Positions 1 to 8,301 of a stretch of DNA of 64,000 bases are shown in pieces. Below the pieces are notes generated by a model. That model ran no database searches. It was not told where the DNA came from and saw only the letters and a program-made list of their open reading frames with translations. The first letter of the stretch is position 1, and each line of letters starts with the position of its first letter. Source of the stretch: Paraperibacillus marinus (lineage in GTDB: Bacteria > Bacillota > Bacilli > Bacillales > DSM-1321); NCBI RefSeq assembly GCF_046237605.1, contig NZ_CP143542.1:2542001-2606000 (forward strand). Direction: 5' to 3'. The translations under genes were made by a program, and so were the position numbers.

Positions 1-50
1 TTATTCCTTACTAAACTAAAGCACCGTTGGTTGAACAATATAAAGGATAT

Positions 51-509
51 TTAGTCGTTACTATTATTTAAAATTTGGTTGGTAATATGATGTTCCATAT
101 GTTCAAGGTAGTCCTGTATAAGCCAATCCAGGGTATTTTGATGGTTATTTCCCATATCACAAAGATAAGATAATTTCTCGGCAGGAATATTGATAATTAT
201 ATTTATGACTTGATTATTTAGTGTTTGAAAAAGAGTTAGTATTTCATCAAGTGATCTTTCTTGATAATTCTGAGCTACCACCCATTCTTCTTGATTATAA
301 GTTGGGATAACATATGGTTGTTCTTCATATTGAATTTTTACGAACCTCTCAATATTATTTACCGCAGAGTCACAAAGATCTCCTAATATCTCTTTTTTAG
401 ACCATTTATTCAGTGATGGCCGAAAAGATATTTCTGTTTCTGACATTGCGTTGTATTCCTTTGGTAATGAGTGTATCCAGTGGTTTATTCTATTAATTAC
501 ATTCTCCAT
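51..509 (-). CDS. DinB-like four-helix protein
   Basis: The 152-residue product reads as a DinB_2 superfamily protein, a four-helix bundle family that usually holds a metal through three histidines and includes thiol-dependent transferases and many proteins of unknown role. Helix 1 carries the family-like KWSKKEILGDLCDSAVNN segment, in which the usual metal-binding His after LG is replaced by Asp; the C-terminal histidine-rich helix (EHMEHHITNQI) is kept. A good ribosome binding site (GGGAGGG) lies upstream of the ATG. No operon partner is visible: the next feature on this strand is a transposase. The missing His makes enzyme activity doubtful. The family call is fairly sure; the function is not known. 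Confidence 0.72.
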   Translation of the reverse strand: MENVINRINHWIHSLPKEYNAMSETEISFRPSLNKWSKKEILGDLCDSAVNNIERFVKIQYEEQPYVIPTYNQEEWVVAQNYQERSLDEILTLFQTLNNQVINIIINIPAEKLSYLCDMGNNHQNTLDWLIQDYLEHMEHHITNQILNNSND

Positions 510-615
510 ACTCGTACCCTCCCTTCAATATATAGTTATAAATAGTATTCTTTTAAAAACCTTAATTCCCCTTCTTCCACTCCCTCAGTTTAATTCGATT
601 ATCTCCCGAATGCTC

Positions 616-927
616 GCTTATTCGCAGGATTTCATCCGCCAAGGATAACATTCTTTGGCTGTAGGATGTGAATTGAGGACATTTAGGCTACGTGGAGGCA
701 TAGTAAATAAAGGAGTAAGTTCACTTCTCCATATTCTACCATATCATGTACATCTCCACGCCGCCCTGGAGGCTTTCCCTCCCATGTCTCAACGGGTCAA
801 TCGCCCTATCATTCCTTCGTCATGCCTGTCCAGGGGGTGGAGGCCAGTTTTGCTAACCTGATGGGTCAGTGCCCTTTTGTTGAAGAAATCTGGTACTCCG
901 TACATATTTGAAATCCTGCGAATAAGC
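616..927. repeat. 312-bp remnant bounded by 19-bp inverted repeats
   Basis: A perfect 19-bp inverted repeat (GCTTATTCGCAGGATTTCA) bounds this stretch: left copy 616-634, right copy 909-927. No intact reading frame with a convincing start lies between; minus-strand frames look coding-like but contain stops. The structure fits a deleted insertion sequence or a MITE-like non-autonomous element. No target-site duplication was recognised. It lies about 50 bases beyond the stop codon of the IS110 transposase, so the two mobile elements are adjacent. The family is not identified. Confidence 0.5.
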
Positions 928-975
928 CAAAACTCAGTCTATAATAATTGTTTCATGATTCTCTTCGAAAATTAA

Positions 976-2250
976 TTATGCTGCCTGCTCAGGCAAAGGT
1001 TGGACCTTATTTGAACAATAAGGCTCATTTTTACGTGCTAATCCAACAAAGATCCTGGCCAACTTGCCTACCAATTTCATGATGGACTTCATCTTTTTTA
1101 TTTTCTTTATCTTAACATTGCTGGAGTGGATCTCCTTAAATTCCGGGTTATTCATCACCAGGCTCATTGTAGCTAAATAAAGAAAACGTCTTAGTCTTGA
1201 TCTGCCACGCTTAGAAAGGACAATTTGGCCTTTCCACTTCCCGGAACTAGCTTCAGCCAGATGGAGACCGGCGTGACGGAGTAATGAATTGCCGTGGGAA
1301 AAACCGCTTAAATCTCCAGCCTCACCTAAAATTCCTGCCAGAGAGATTTCACTAATCCCTTTAATCATCAGTAATTTCTGTGCGTAAGGAATTTTAGCCA
1401 ATTCCTCTTTGATGGTACATTCAACCCTTTCAAGTTGTTGGACCGCAAGGGCATACTCTTCGAGTAATTGTTCAAGGTGTAATTTGTAGGCATCTAATGC
1501 TTGTCCTGTACCGACCGACTTTCTGGCAACGTTGAGAAGTAAGTATGCTTTCTTCATTCCAGGCTGCCTTTTCATCAGTGACTTCCAGCCAGCGACTATT
1601 TGATCGGGTTTCATGGAACGCAGTTCCAGTGGGGTTGGAAAAAGCCTTAGCGTTGCGATTGCCCCTTTGGCAGTAATGTCTTTGAATACCTCCCTGAGTT
1701 CAGGAAAAACAATATCAACCCAGCGGTTTAATTGATTAACAGAGCTCACAAGCCTTTTTACAATAACATCTCGGTTAGACATTAGGACCCTAAGTCTTTC
1801 AAATGCTTCTGGGGTGTTCCTTACAAATGAGTAGTAACCGTTCTTTACCATATCAGCGATTACCAACGCGTCTTTCTTATCACTCTTTGATTGTGTGTTG
1901 TCGCGGTTTTCTTTATTTCGTTTTACCAAATGAGGATTTACTGTCACCACTTCAATCTCTTTTTTTATTAGCCACTTGGATAGATTGATCCAGTAATGTC
2001 CTGTCGGTTCCATCCCGATAATGGATTCATCAAGTTTATGGTCTTTTTTCAGCTTATTTATCCAGTTTAGTAGAGTCCCAAATCCTTCTTCATTATTTTG
2101 AAAAGTTATAGGATTTCCTACAACGATCCCGCGGAAATTGACTGCCCTGGCTACGTGGAATTGTTGGGCAATATCTACCCCAACGACAAGATGTTTGTCA
2201 GAAATTCTTTCGATTAGTTGATTTTGTTTGTCCTGCATTTTAAACTTCAT
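976..2250 (-). CDS. IS110-family DEDD transposase/recombinase
   Basis: This is a 424-residue recombinase of the IS110 family. The N-terminal RuvC-like DEDD domain is visible: VGVDIAQ (first Asp), GMEPTGHYW (Glu) and KSDKKDALVIADM (paired Asp). The C-terminal Transposase_20 domain follows, with a helix-hairpin-like segment (LLMIKGISEISLAGILGEAG) and the ASSGKWKG...LSKRGRSRLRR stretch that carries the serine region in this family. Length matches intact members and no frame lesion is seen, so it may be active. A ribosome binding site (TAGGAGGAACCC) lies just upstream of the ATG. The family moves through a circular intermediate guided by a bridge RNA; see the upstream candidate. Confidence 0.93.
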   Translation of the reverse strand: MKFKMQDKQNQLIERISDKHLVVGVDIAQQFHVARAVNFRGIVVGNPITFQNNEEGFGTLLNWINKLKKDHKLDESIIGMEPTGHYWINLSKWLIKKEIEVVTVNPHLVKRNKENRDNTQSKSDKKDALVIADMVKNGYYSFVRNTPEAFERLRVLMSNRDVIVKRLVSSVNQLNRWVDIVFPELREVFKDITAKGAIATLRLFPTPLELRSMKPDQIVAGWKSLMKRQPGMKKAYLLLNVARKSVGTGQALDAYKLHLEQLLEEYALAVQQLERVECTIKEELAKIPYAQKLLMIKGISEISLAGILGEAGDLSGFSHGNSLLRHAGLHLAEASSGKWKGQIVLSKRGRSRLRRFLYLATMSLVMNNPEFKEIHSSNVKIKKIKKMKSIMKLVGKLARIFVGLARKNEPYCSNKVQPLPEQAA

Positions 2251-2254
2251 AGTA

Positions 2255-2440
2255 AGGGTTCCTCCTAAGTTGAGTTAGAGTCGTGTCTTACTCATATCTT
2301 ACTGAGGAGCCCTATTTTTATCAAAGCTCAAAAATAACGATCTACAGGAATGCTAACCTGTCTAGTTAATGAAACAAATAAAGGCTGGATATGCAGCATA
2401 ACTAAACAGCTGCTTTATCCGCGCTGCTAATTACTCTTTA
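2255..2440 (-). ncRNA. Candidate IS110 bridge RNA region
   Basis: The roughly 190 bases between the presumed left end and the transposase start hold no reading frame but several potential stem-loops on the transposase strand, including a stem ACAGG/CCTGT around 2351-2368 and another built on AGCAGC/GCTGC-type pairing near 2392-2435. In characterised IS110 relatives (IS621) the bridge RNA of about 177 nt is encoded exactly here. The assignment rests on position and foldability only; target- and donor-binding loops were not deduced. Confidence 0.35.
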
Positions 2441-2491
2441 TTGATATTGTAATATTAAGGCTTGCCTTTCCGAAAATACGAAAAAAACTCA

Positions 2492-2611
2492 GGTGCCAGA
2501 AACCGCTGTATTTAATAAACAAGCAAGGGAACCGATAATATTCTCGAAAGGATTTATCTTCTCTGACATAAGCGCTGCCAATCTATACTAGGTTTTCTTT
2601 CGGCAGGCACC
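2492..2611. repeat. Long-range inverted repeat in intergenic DNA
   Basis: GGTGCCAGAAACC (2492-2504) is complementary to a split right arm, GGTTTTCT (2591-2598) plus GGCACC (2606-2611). On the minus strand the right-hand end is followed by a run of Ts, as in a terminator. It could be a REP-like or MITE-like element or a structured RNA. No coding sequence was found from 2441 to 2814. Confidence 0.3.
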
Positions 2612-2748
2612 AATTATTAGCCTCATTATTATTTTCCTGGTTGCAAAATAAAGGTTATATAGTAAAATAGTGTGATAAAATAATAGTTTTTCCAAAAGAT
2701 CATATCTTCATTGGCCAGGTTATTAGGTCTTATGTAACAGACAAGGGT

Positions 2749-2796
2749 CACGGCCTTATTACGAAAAAAGAATAAGGCCGTGCTCCCTTATTTTCG
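2749..2796 (+). promoter_or_regulatory. Mutually exclusive hairpins in the leader of the GGDEF gene
   Basis: A strong hairpin (CACGGCCTTATT, loop of 10, AATAAGGCCGTG; 2749-2782) lies 33 bases before the start codon at 2815. Its right arm can instead pair with CCTTATTTTCG (2786-2796), using the A-rich loop as well. The two folds exclude each other, and the second ends right at the ribosome binding site (AAGGGG, about 2797-2802). This resembles leader control, but no U-tract or known riboswitch consensus was recognised. Confidence 0.3.
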
Positions 2797-2814
2797 AAGG
2801 GGTAATTCACTATT

Positions 2815-4047
2815 ATGCTGAGAGACAGACTTTTCACTTTTGCATTATTTCTCACATCACTGGCTATTTCTATCCATACTCCCCACCTTTTTATTGAAAT
2901 GAATGTGTATATCAAGGCCCTTGCCTTGTACTGGTTATTCTCTAATCTCTATTTTCATCTGCGGATTGTCAGTAAAAAGGGAAGCACTCCCATAGAATAT
3001 GGGATTACGTACAGTCTATCGTTTGGCCTGTTTGCAGGTCCCTTTGGTTTATTCATTTTCGAGGTCCTTTACCGGTTCACTGTTTATTTTAATAAGAAAC
3101 GCACAAAAACCGCTGATCCATCTGAATTTCTCGACACTGTATATAATATAGGATCCTTTACACTGAATCACTCGATTGCCTATTATTTATACCTCCAGTT
3201 ATCCCCCGTCTTTCAAAACATTCCCTTTGGGTTCTGGATTATGATGATTCTGCTGGTAACAATCACTTCCCTGCTATCCGATCTCTATTTCATTATCAGC
3301 TTCTACTTCTTAGGGGAATTGAAGACACTGTCCGAAGCCATTGATTTTATTAAAACCAGAAGTATCCTGGACATAGGAAAGCTGTCATTCACCAATGGCC
3401 TGCTGCTGCTTTTCCTGCAAGAACAGAAGTGGGACATGCTGCTAAGCTTATTCATTCTCAATTATCTGGTCAGCCGGTCCTTTATCTCTAAGGCGCAAAG
3501 CATTCAGGATAAAAATGAACGGGATAAATTTGAACAGATGGCTTATACGGACTTCTTAACCGGAATATCCAATCGGGCATATATGGATAAGAAAATGAAG
3601 GAGCTGAACCAAATCGGAGAATGCATAGGAATCGTGGTTGCAGACATCGATCATTTCAAAAACATAAATGACCGGTTCAATCATGCAGTAGGCGACAAGG
3701 TAATTCAGCATTTCGCCTTATCCCTCAGCAATATTATAGGAACAGAAGACTATTTATTCAGGAGCGGCGGTGAAGAATTCACCCTCTTTCTCAGGGGTAA
3801 AGGCTTTGAAGATCATGTACAAGCATTGCATGAGTTATTAAGCACACTAGAAAAAAGCACAGTCGATGCAGAATTTAACAATGAGCAAATTCCCATTGCC
3901 TATACCGCCTCCTTCGGCCTTTATTATTTCAAGCTGGGAGGACAAATCTCTATGGAAAAGGGATATATATTCGCAGACCAGCTGCTCCTGCAGTCTAAAA
4001 AACTGGGACGTAATAGGGTATCCGTAAAAAATGGCTTAGAACTTTAA
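2815..4047 (+). CDS. Membrane-bound diguanylate cyclase (GGDEF)
   Basis: This 410-residue protein has about six hydrophobic segments in residues 1-225 and a GGDEF domain at about 240-405. The cyclase signature reads GGEEF at 318-322, an active-type variant, with the upstream metal/phosphate segment VVADIDHFKNINDRFNH also intact. The product therefore probably makes cyclic di-GMP from two GTP at the membrane. The inhibitory RxxD site normally five residues before the signature is absent (GTED), so product feedback through that site is unlikely. The membrane domain is not one I can name. The gene is monocistronic, with a hairpin-containing leader and a strong terminator about 140 bases after the stop. 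Confidence 0.88.
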   Translation: MLRDRLFTFALFLTSLAISIHTPHLFIEMNVYIKALALYWLFSNLYFHLRIVSKKGSTPIEYGITYSLSFGLFAGPFGLFIFEVLYRFTVYFNKKRTKTADPSEFLDTVYNIGSFTLNHSIAYYLYLQLSPVFQNIPFGFWIMMILLVTITSLLSDLYFIISFYFLGELKTLSEAIDFIKTRSILDIGKLSFTNGLLLLFLQEQKWDMLLSLFILNYLVSRSFISKAQSIQDKNERDKFEQMAYTDFLTGISNRAYMDKKMKELNQIGECIGIVVADIDHFKNINDRFNHAVGDKVIQHFALSLSNIIGTEDYLFRSGGEEFTLFLRGKGFEDHVQALHELLSTLEKSTVDAEFNNEQIPIAYTASFGLYYFKLGGQISMEKGYIFADQLLLQSKKLGRNRVSVKNGLEL

Positions 4048-4186
4048 AGGTCATACAGCCATCTCCCAGGCGGGCGGCTGAAAGTATGCCGTGCCTTTAT
4101 TAAAATTTCTTCGGCTGCAGAAGGAAAAGAAAGATATTATGCAGACTATTGCCATGGAGCTTCAAATGATGAATTTTTATTTTTTT

Positions 4187-4223
4187 GCCTGGGACCCCTG
4201 TATGACTCGGGTCCCAGGCTTTT
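4187..4223 (+). terminator. Intrinsic terminator
   Basis: An 11-bp perfect stem (GCCTGGGACCC / GGGTCCCAGGC, arms 4187-4197 and 4209-4219) is followed by a short TTTT. It ends the GGDEF transcript and lies between two convergent genes. Confidence 0.75.
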
Positions 4224-4307
4224 CACAATCGCTTAATGTACGTCCAATTCAATGTGAAGATAATGAAACTTTATATTCTAAATTTTACATACTATGACTT
4301 TCAAAGA

Positions 4308-5987
4308 TTATATTCCTTCATGCCGCTTCCAGGTGTCCTTCAATGAAACAGTTCGGATAAAAACCGGTTCTCCATCAGCGGAATTCTGTTTGTCCCGGCA
4401 GAAATATCCGTGTCTCATAAACTGCACTCTTCCCCCAAAAGCACCCCGTTCAATCTTACAGCCCTTAAGAACCATACGCGAATCAGGATTTATTTTGGCG
4501 GCCAGTGAGTCATTCCCACCCGGCACTTCCGCATTCTCTTTAAGCAGGCTGTCAAGCAAGTGTACCTCCACCCCGTCTGCATGGGCAGCTGAAACCCAGT
4601 GGATCGTTCCCTTTACCTTCCTTCCAGAGAAACCGCTGCCGCTCTTGGTCTCCGGATCATACGTACAAAGCAGTTCAATGATTTCACCTGTTTTTTCATC
4701 CTTCACGACCTCCTGGCATTTTATGAAATAAGCGCCCTTCAGCCTGACCTCTGCGCCCAGGTAAAGCCGCTTGAAGCCTTTTGCCGGGATTTCCATAAAG
4801 TCTTCCTTTTCGATGTAGATGACTCCTGAAAAAGGGATTTCCCTTCTGCCAAGACCGGGATTACTGGGATTATTGGCCAGTTCCAGCAGCTCTGTTTTCC
4901 CTTCTTCATAATTGGTGATGGTGACTTTAAGAGGATTGAGCACAGCCATGATGCTGCTTGTTGTGTGCTGCAAATCGGCCCGGACGAAATGCTCCAGCAG
5001 ACTGAAGTCCACACTGGTCTGATGCTTCACAAGCCCCAGGCGGCGAATGAAATACCTGATGCTCTCAGGCGTGAAACCCCTTCTTCTCATCCCTTTCAGT
5101 GTGGGCAGCCTTGGGTCATCCCAGCCATCGACCAGACCTTCACTTACCAGTTCCCTCAAAAATCGCTTGCTTGTGACCACACCGGTCATATTGACTCTGC
5201 CGAATTCCCGCTGCTTTGGGGGTGCCTCTATCCCAAGCTCGTTCAGCACCCATTCATACAGCGGCCGGTGATCTTTAAATTCGATAGAGCACAGAGAGTG
5301 TGTTACACCCTCGATTGCGTCCTGCAGCGGGTGGGCAAAATCGTACATCGGGTATATGCACCACTCACGTCCCGTACGGTAATGGGAGGCATGAATAATT
5401 CGGTATAAAACAGGATCTCTCAGGTTCATATTTGAAGACTTCATATCAATCTTTGCCCTCAGTACACAGGAACCAGCAGGGTACCTTCCCTCTTTCATTT
5501 CCAGAAACCGCTTAAGGTTCTCCTCCACGCTCCTCTCGCGGAATGGGCTTTCTGTTCCAGACTCGGTGAGCGTGCCCCTGCCAGCCGTAATTTCCTCCGG
5601 ATTCAGTTCGCATACATAGGCACTTCCTTTTTTAATCAGCGTGACTGCCGCCTCAAAAATTGTTTGGAAGTAATCAGAGCCATAGTAGATGCGGGATCCG
5701 GGAGAATAGCCCAGCCATTCCATATCCTCGATGATTCCATCTACAAAAGCCTGATCTTCCCGCAGTGGATTGGTATCATCAAAACGGAGATTAAAATGCC
5801 CCCCATACCTCTTTGCGGCCATATAATTCAAATGAATGGCATACGCACTGCCAATATGGAGGAACCCATTTGGTTCGGGGGGGAACCTGGTCGTGATGGT
5901 TCTTTCAAATGTCCTTTTTTTATAATCATTTTCTGTGATCCAATCTAAATACGCTTCCTCATTTCCCATATTTTCTTCAACTGCCAT
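4308..5987 (-). CDS. glnS: Glutaminyl-tRNA synthetase
   Basis: This 559-residue class I synthetase charges tRNA-Gln with glutamine in the cytoplasm. The HIGH-type motif is in FPPEPNGFLHIGSA (residues 35-48), followed by the GlnRS-typical NLRFDDTNP; the KMSKS equivalent is VTSKR at 271-275, like the MSKR of other GlnRS. The C-terminal half matches the beta-barrel anticodon-binding domains, and there is no YqeY fusion. The FPPEPNG and RFDDTNP signatures favour GlnRS over GltX. The ATG has a GGAGGAG ribosome binding site. The gene sits alone behind a T-box leader and its own promoter. It is unusual for the Bacillaceae, where Gln-tRNA is normally made by GatCAB transamidation, so acquisition by transfer is possible. 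Confidence 0.93.
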   Translation of the reverse strand: MAVEENMGNEEAYLDWITENDYKKRTFERTITTRFPPEPNGFLHIGSAYAIHLNYMAAKRYGGHFNLRFDDTNPLREDQAFVDGIIEDMEWLGYSPGSRIYYGSDYFQTIFEAAVTLIKKGSAYVCELNPEEITAGRGTLTESGTESPFRERSVEENLKRFLEMKEGRYPAGSCVLRAKIDMKSSNMNLRDPVLYRIIHASHYRTGREWCIYPMYDFAHPLQDAIEGVTHSLCSIEFKDHRPLYEWVLNELGIEAPPKQREFGRVNMTGVVTSKRFLRELVSEGLVDGWDDPRLPTLKGMRRRGFTPESIRYFIRRLGLVKHQTSVDFSLLEHFVRADLQHTTSSIMAVLNPLKVTITNYEEGKTELLELANNPSNPGLGRREIPFSGVIYIEKEDFMEIPAKGFKRLYLGAEVRLKGAYFIKCQEVVKDEKTGEIIELLCTYDPETKSGSGFSGRKVKGTIHWVSAAHADGVEVHLLDSLLKENAEVPGGNDSLAAKINPDSRMVLKGCKIERGAFGGRVQFMRHGYFCRDKQNSADGEPVFIRTVSLKDTWKRHEGI

Positions 5988-6316
5988 TTCCGTCTCCTCC
6001 AGTTCGTTAGTTGTAAATCAAAAAAAAATCCCGCCCCCAAGACTAAAAAGTCTTGGGGGCGAGATTTCGCGGTGCCACCCCAGTTCTCCGATTTGTCGCC
6101 AAATCAGACTTCTCGGGTACGGCACAAATATCCATGCTTATACCCCAGCTCTATAACAGGAGCTCCTGTGGCACCATCCCGGATATAAAATCCGTTCCGG
6201 TGCCCGGCTCAGAGGCTTGCTTCAATAATCGGTCCCTGCCCCTTCCCAGCCTTCGGGGCTCTCTGTGAAGAAACCAGATTATCTACTCTTCTCTTCATCG
6301 CCATTCGTTTGTAATT
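5988..6316 (-). promoter_or_regulatory. T-box riboswitch leader, probable glutamine specifier
   Basis: On the minus strand the leader has the T-box consensus GGGGTGGCACCGCG (6068-6081) followed by a strong terminator (CCCCCAAGACT stem and nine Ts, 6020-6067). Upstream lie Stem I features: AGTAGATAATCTGG, an AGAGAGCC segment and a specifier region GAAGCAAGCCTCTGAG. Aligned from the conserved 3' side (RCCTYTGAG), the specifier codon is CAA, glutamine, agreeing with glnS downstream. Aligned from the 5' GAA it would be GCA (Ala), with one base less. Uncharged tRNA binding should favour the antiterminator and raise glnS expression when charging falls. Confidence 0.93.
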
Positions 6317-6322
6317 TTTATA

Positions 6323-6351
6323 ATCATAACAAAACAGAATTATAATGTGAA
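6323..6351 (-). promoter_or_regulatory. Sigma-A-type promoter of glnS
   Basis: On the minus strand TTCACA (6346-6351) and TATGAT (6323-6328) are separated by exactly 17 bases. This places the transcript start near 6316, just before the T-box leader. Confidence 0.7.
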
Positions 6352-6676
6352 GAACATTTTCCAGCATTTTTTTCTGCTCTTCAAGATAACAACCTTTTAG
6401 TAAGGATTTGTAAAACAATTTTGTTGATATTCGAAGTAAACGAGAAATAGGGTCCAATTATCGAATGTTCTTTGTATCAATGCGTAGAGGATTTCAAAAC
6501 TTCTGCAAACGAAAAAGGGTAGGTTAGAACATTTTCCTTTCTCAGATTCAGAAATGATACTACAACAGCAGGCAAAATGAGTATCAATAGTTGCTTGTTA
6601 TCCACCAATAAGATTTATAATAAATTACAATTAACAAAATTTAGCTGCTAAGTCTTTAATATCGGAGGATTTAACT

Positions 6677-7129
6677 ATGATAAATGAAGATGTAACGAGT
6701 TTTCTTTCCTCAGCTAATCATTATTGCACTTTGATTGATTCATTAAATGGTCTTGATGAAAAAAGTTTGGAAGAACTCCTTGCTGCACTTTTAGATTTGT
6801 ACCTAAAGGCACTAAAACTTCCTGAAGTCGAACCTGATCATGCAGAAGCACCACTATTTGAAATTTCTTTACCAAAGGTCGATTTCGATAAATATGAATA
6901 TTACTGGCAAGTATTTGACCCCTATATATTAGCTGAGCCAGGGTGCGGAAGCCTATCAGACGATATTATAGACATTTATAAAGATCTTAAAGAAGGTATC
7001 CTACTATTTGAGCAAGATACCCCTAACGAAGCAATCTGGCATTGGAAGTTTCATTTTCAAGCCCACTGGGGTTCGCACGCAGTAAATGCTTTACATGCGC
7101 TGCATTCAGTAAAGAACGATTTGATTTAG
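6677..7129 (+). CDS. DUF5063-like protein
   Basis: This 150-residue acidic, probably helical cytosolic protein starts at an ATG behind a good ribosome binding site (CGGAGGA). The N-terminal segment (SSANHYCTLIDSLNGLDEKS) and the C-terminal DTPNEAIWHWKFHFQAHWGSHAVNALHALH resemble DUF5063 proteins, a family without established function that is often found near toxin-immunity or accessory genes. No membrane segment or catalytic motif is apparent. It stands alone in an AT-rich accessory region; no partner was recognised on either side. The family call is moderately sure and the role unknown. Confidence 0.6.
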   Translation: MINEDVTSFLSSANHYCTLIDSLNGLDEKSLEELLAALLDLYLKALKLPEVEPDHAEAPLFEISLPKVDFDKYEYYWQVFDPYILAEPGCGSLSDDIIDIYKDLKEGILLFEQDTPNEAIWHWKFHFQAHWGSHAVNALHALHSVKNDLI

Positions 7130-7346
7130 TACAATAAGGACTTTGGATTCTATGTCCCTTTATCTTTACGAAAAAACAACACTATTAGTTTACAGAGCGT
7201 TTTGGAAAGAAAAACTTTACACTGTTAAATATAACCAAAAAGAACTTTCAAAAGTGGGGCTGTCCTTTATAACGAAATTCTTAATAAAAGCACACATTAC
7301 TTAGTTAAATGCATTACTGCATACAATTTTAGTAATATATGACGTT

Positions 7347-8189
7347 CTAAATCTCCATGTTCTTTATTCTATGTGGATTATGAATCTGGAGCCACTTTCT
7401 GGCTTCACTAACCATCCATTTTCCCATTTCATTTAAGAAATCAATTATTTTCTGTGGGTTATCAATCGGGTTAATTGCATATGTAACTGCTTGTTTCATA
7501 TCGGATTCTCTCTCTGGGAAATGTTCCGAAAATATCTTATAGGCCGGGTATAAGTCTCTCGTATATTTCTTTTCTTCCTCTATGAGAAGTGCTAGTCCCG
7601 CTCTTACTAATATTTTCATAATCCATCCGCAGCAATCGAGGATGTCTTCCTTATCCTCATTATGATCAAGGTCTTTTTTTGCCAGTTCAATTTGACTCTC
7701 GAGGTTTACAAGGTGTTCATTACCAAGCGTTTTATCTGCCTTATAACTTGGCAGCTGTATGCTTAGATCTTCTCCGTAAACACAAACACTGTGTGTCTTT
7801 ATCATGAATGGGATCATAGAAAAATGGCTGAATTCCTTTATATCATCAATGGAATAGAAACTAAATTCTACTCCATTGACACAATTATACTTTTTGTTCA
7901 ATTCCCTTTCAGCGTGACCTACCCAGTTTAAGTCTAACTTTTTCGTCTCTGTATGCGTTATGGCTATTGTATCTAGGTCTGACACACCATGAATCCCCAA
8001 TCCCCGGGGAATTGAGCCTCTAACATAAATACTATGCAGGTCAGGACCTACGCGCCTTTTGTACGTGATAATTATTTCTTCTATCAATGGGTAATATTCA
8101 GATTGAATGTTCTTCGTATTTGAATCATTTATTATAAAGCCGCTCTGATCCGTAGAACAAAGACGTCCAATGTTTTTAATGTAAGTCAA
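7347..8189 (-). CDS. Nucleotidyltransferase-fold protein
   Basis: This 280-residue protein has the nucleotidyltransferase (Pol beta-like) signature YVRGSIPRGLGIHGVSDLDT near residues 55-75: a GS motif followed by the metal-binding DLD pair. Members transfer NMP groups to small molecules such as aminoglycosides, to proteins or to tRNA; the substrate cannot be told here. A helical C-terminal half (about 160-270) resembles the helical bundles that accompany such domains. The start is TTG, chosen for its AAAGGGAG ribosome binding site. It lies alone among accessory genes. It could be an antibiotic adenylyltransferase-like enzyme or the toxin half of a toxin-antitoxin pair, but no antitoxin gene is seen beside it. 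Confidence 0.68.
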   Translation of the reverse strand: MTYIKNIGRLCSTDQSGFIINDSNTKNIQSEYYPLIEEIIITYKRRVGPDLHSIYVRGSIPRGLGIHGVSDLDTIAITHTETKKLDLNWVGHAERELNKKYNCVNGVEFSFYSIDDIKEFSHFSMIPFMIKTHSVCVYGEDLSIQLPSYKADKTLGNEHLVNLESQIELAKKDLDHNEDKEDILDCCGWIMKILVRAGLALLIEEEKKYTRDLYPAYKIFSEHFPERESDMKQAVTYAINPIDNPQKIIDFLNEMGKWMVSEARKWLQIHNPHRIKNMEI

Positions 8190-8301
8190 CGAATCTCCCT
8201 TTCTTTAAATCATTTATTCAAACTCTTTTCACAGAGGGTGGTATTATCTAAAGCCTACTAATATAGAAAAACTATGTACAATAAGTTTGTTTTGCACTCG
8301 G

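Larger units (their letters stand above)
931..2450 (-). mobile_element. IS110-family insertion sequence (borders uncertain)
   Basis: The element consists of one transposase gene with a long non-coding stretch upstream of the start codon and a short one downstream, the usual IS110 layout. IS110 elements normally lack terminal inverted repeats and leave no classical duplication, so the borders cannot be fixed from one copy. The stated ends are only where flanking sequence with other features begins. Confidence 0.5.

Noticed and set aside
4091..4297. Small plus-strand gene after the diguanylate cyclase
   Set aside because: The frame runs through the terminator hairpin and has no protein-like features.
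5967..6457. Reading frames across the glnS leader
   Set aside because: The region is a T-box RNA; the frames have no ribosome binding sites and cross its stems.
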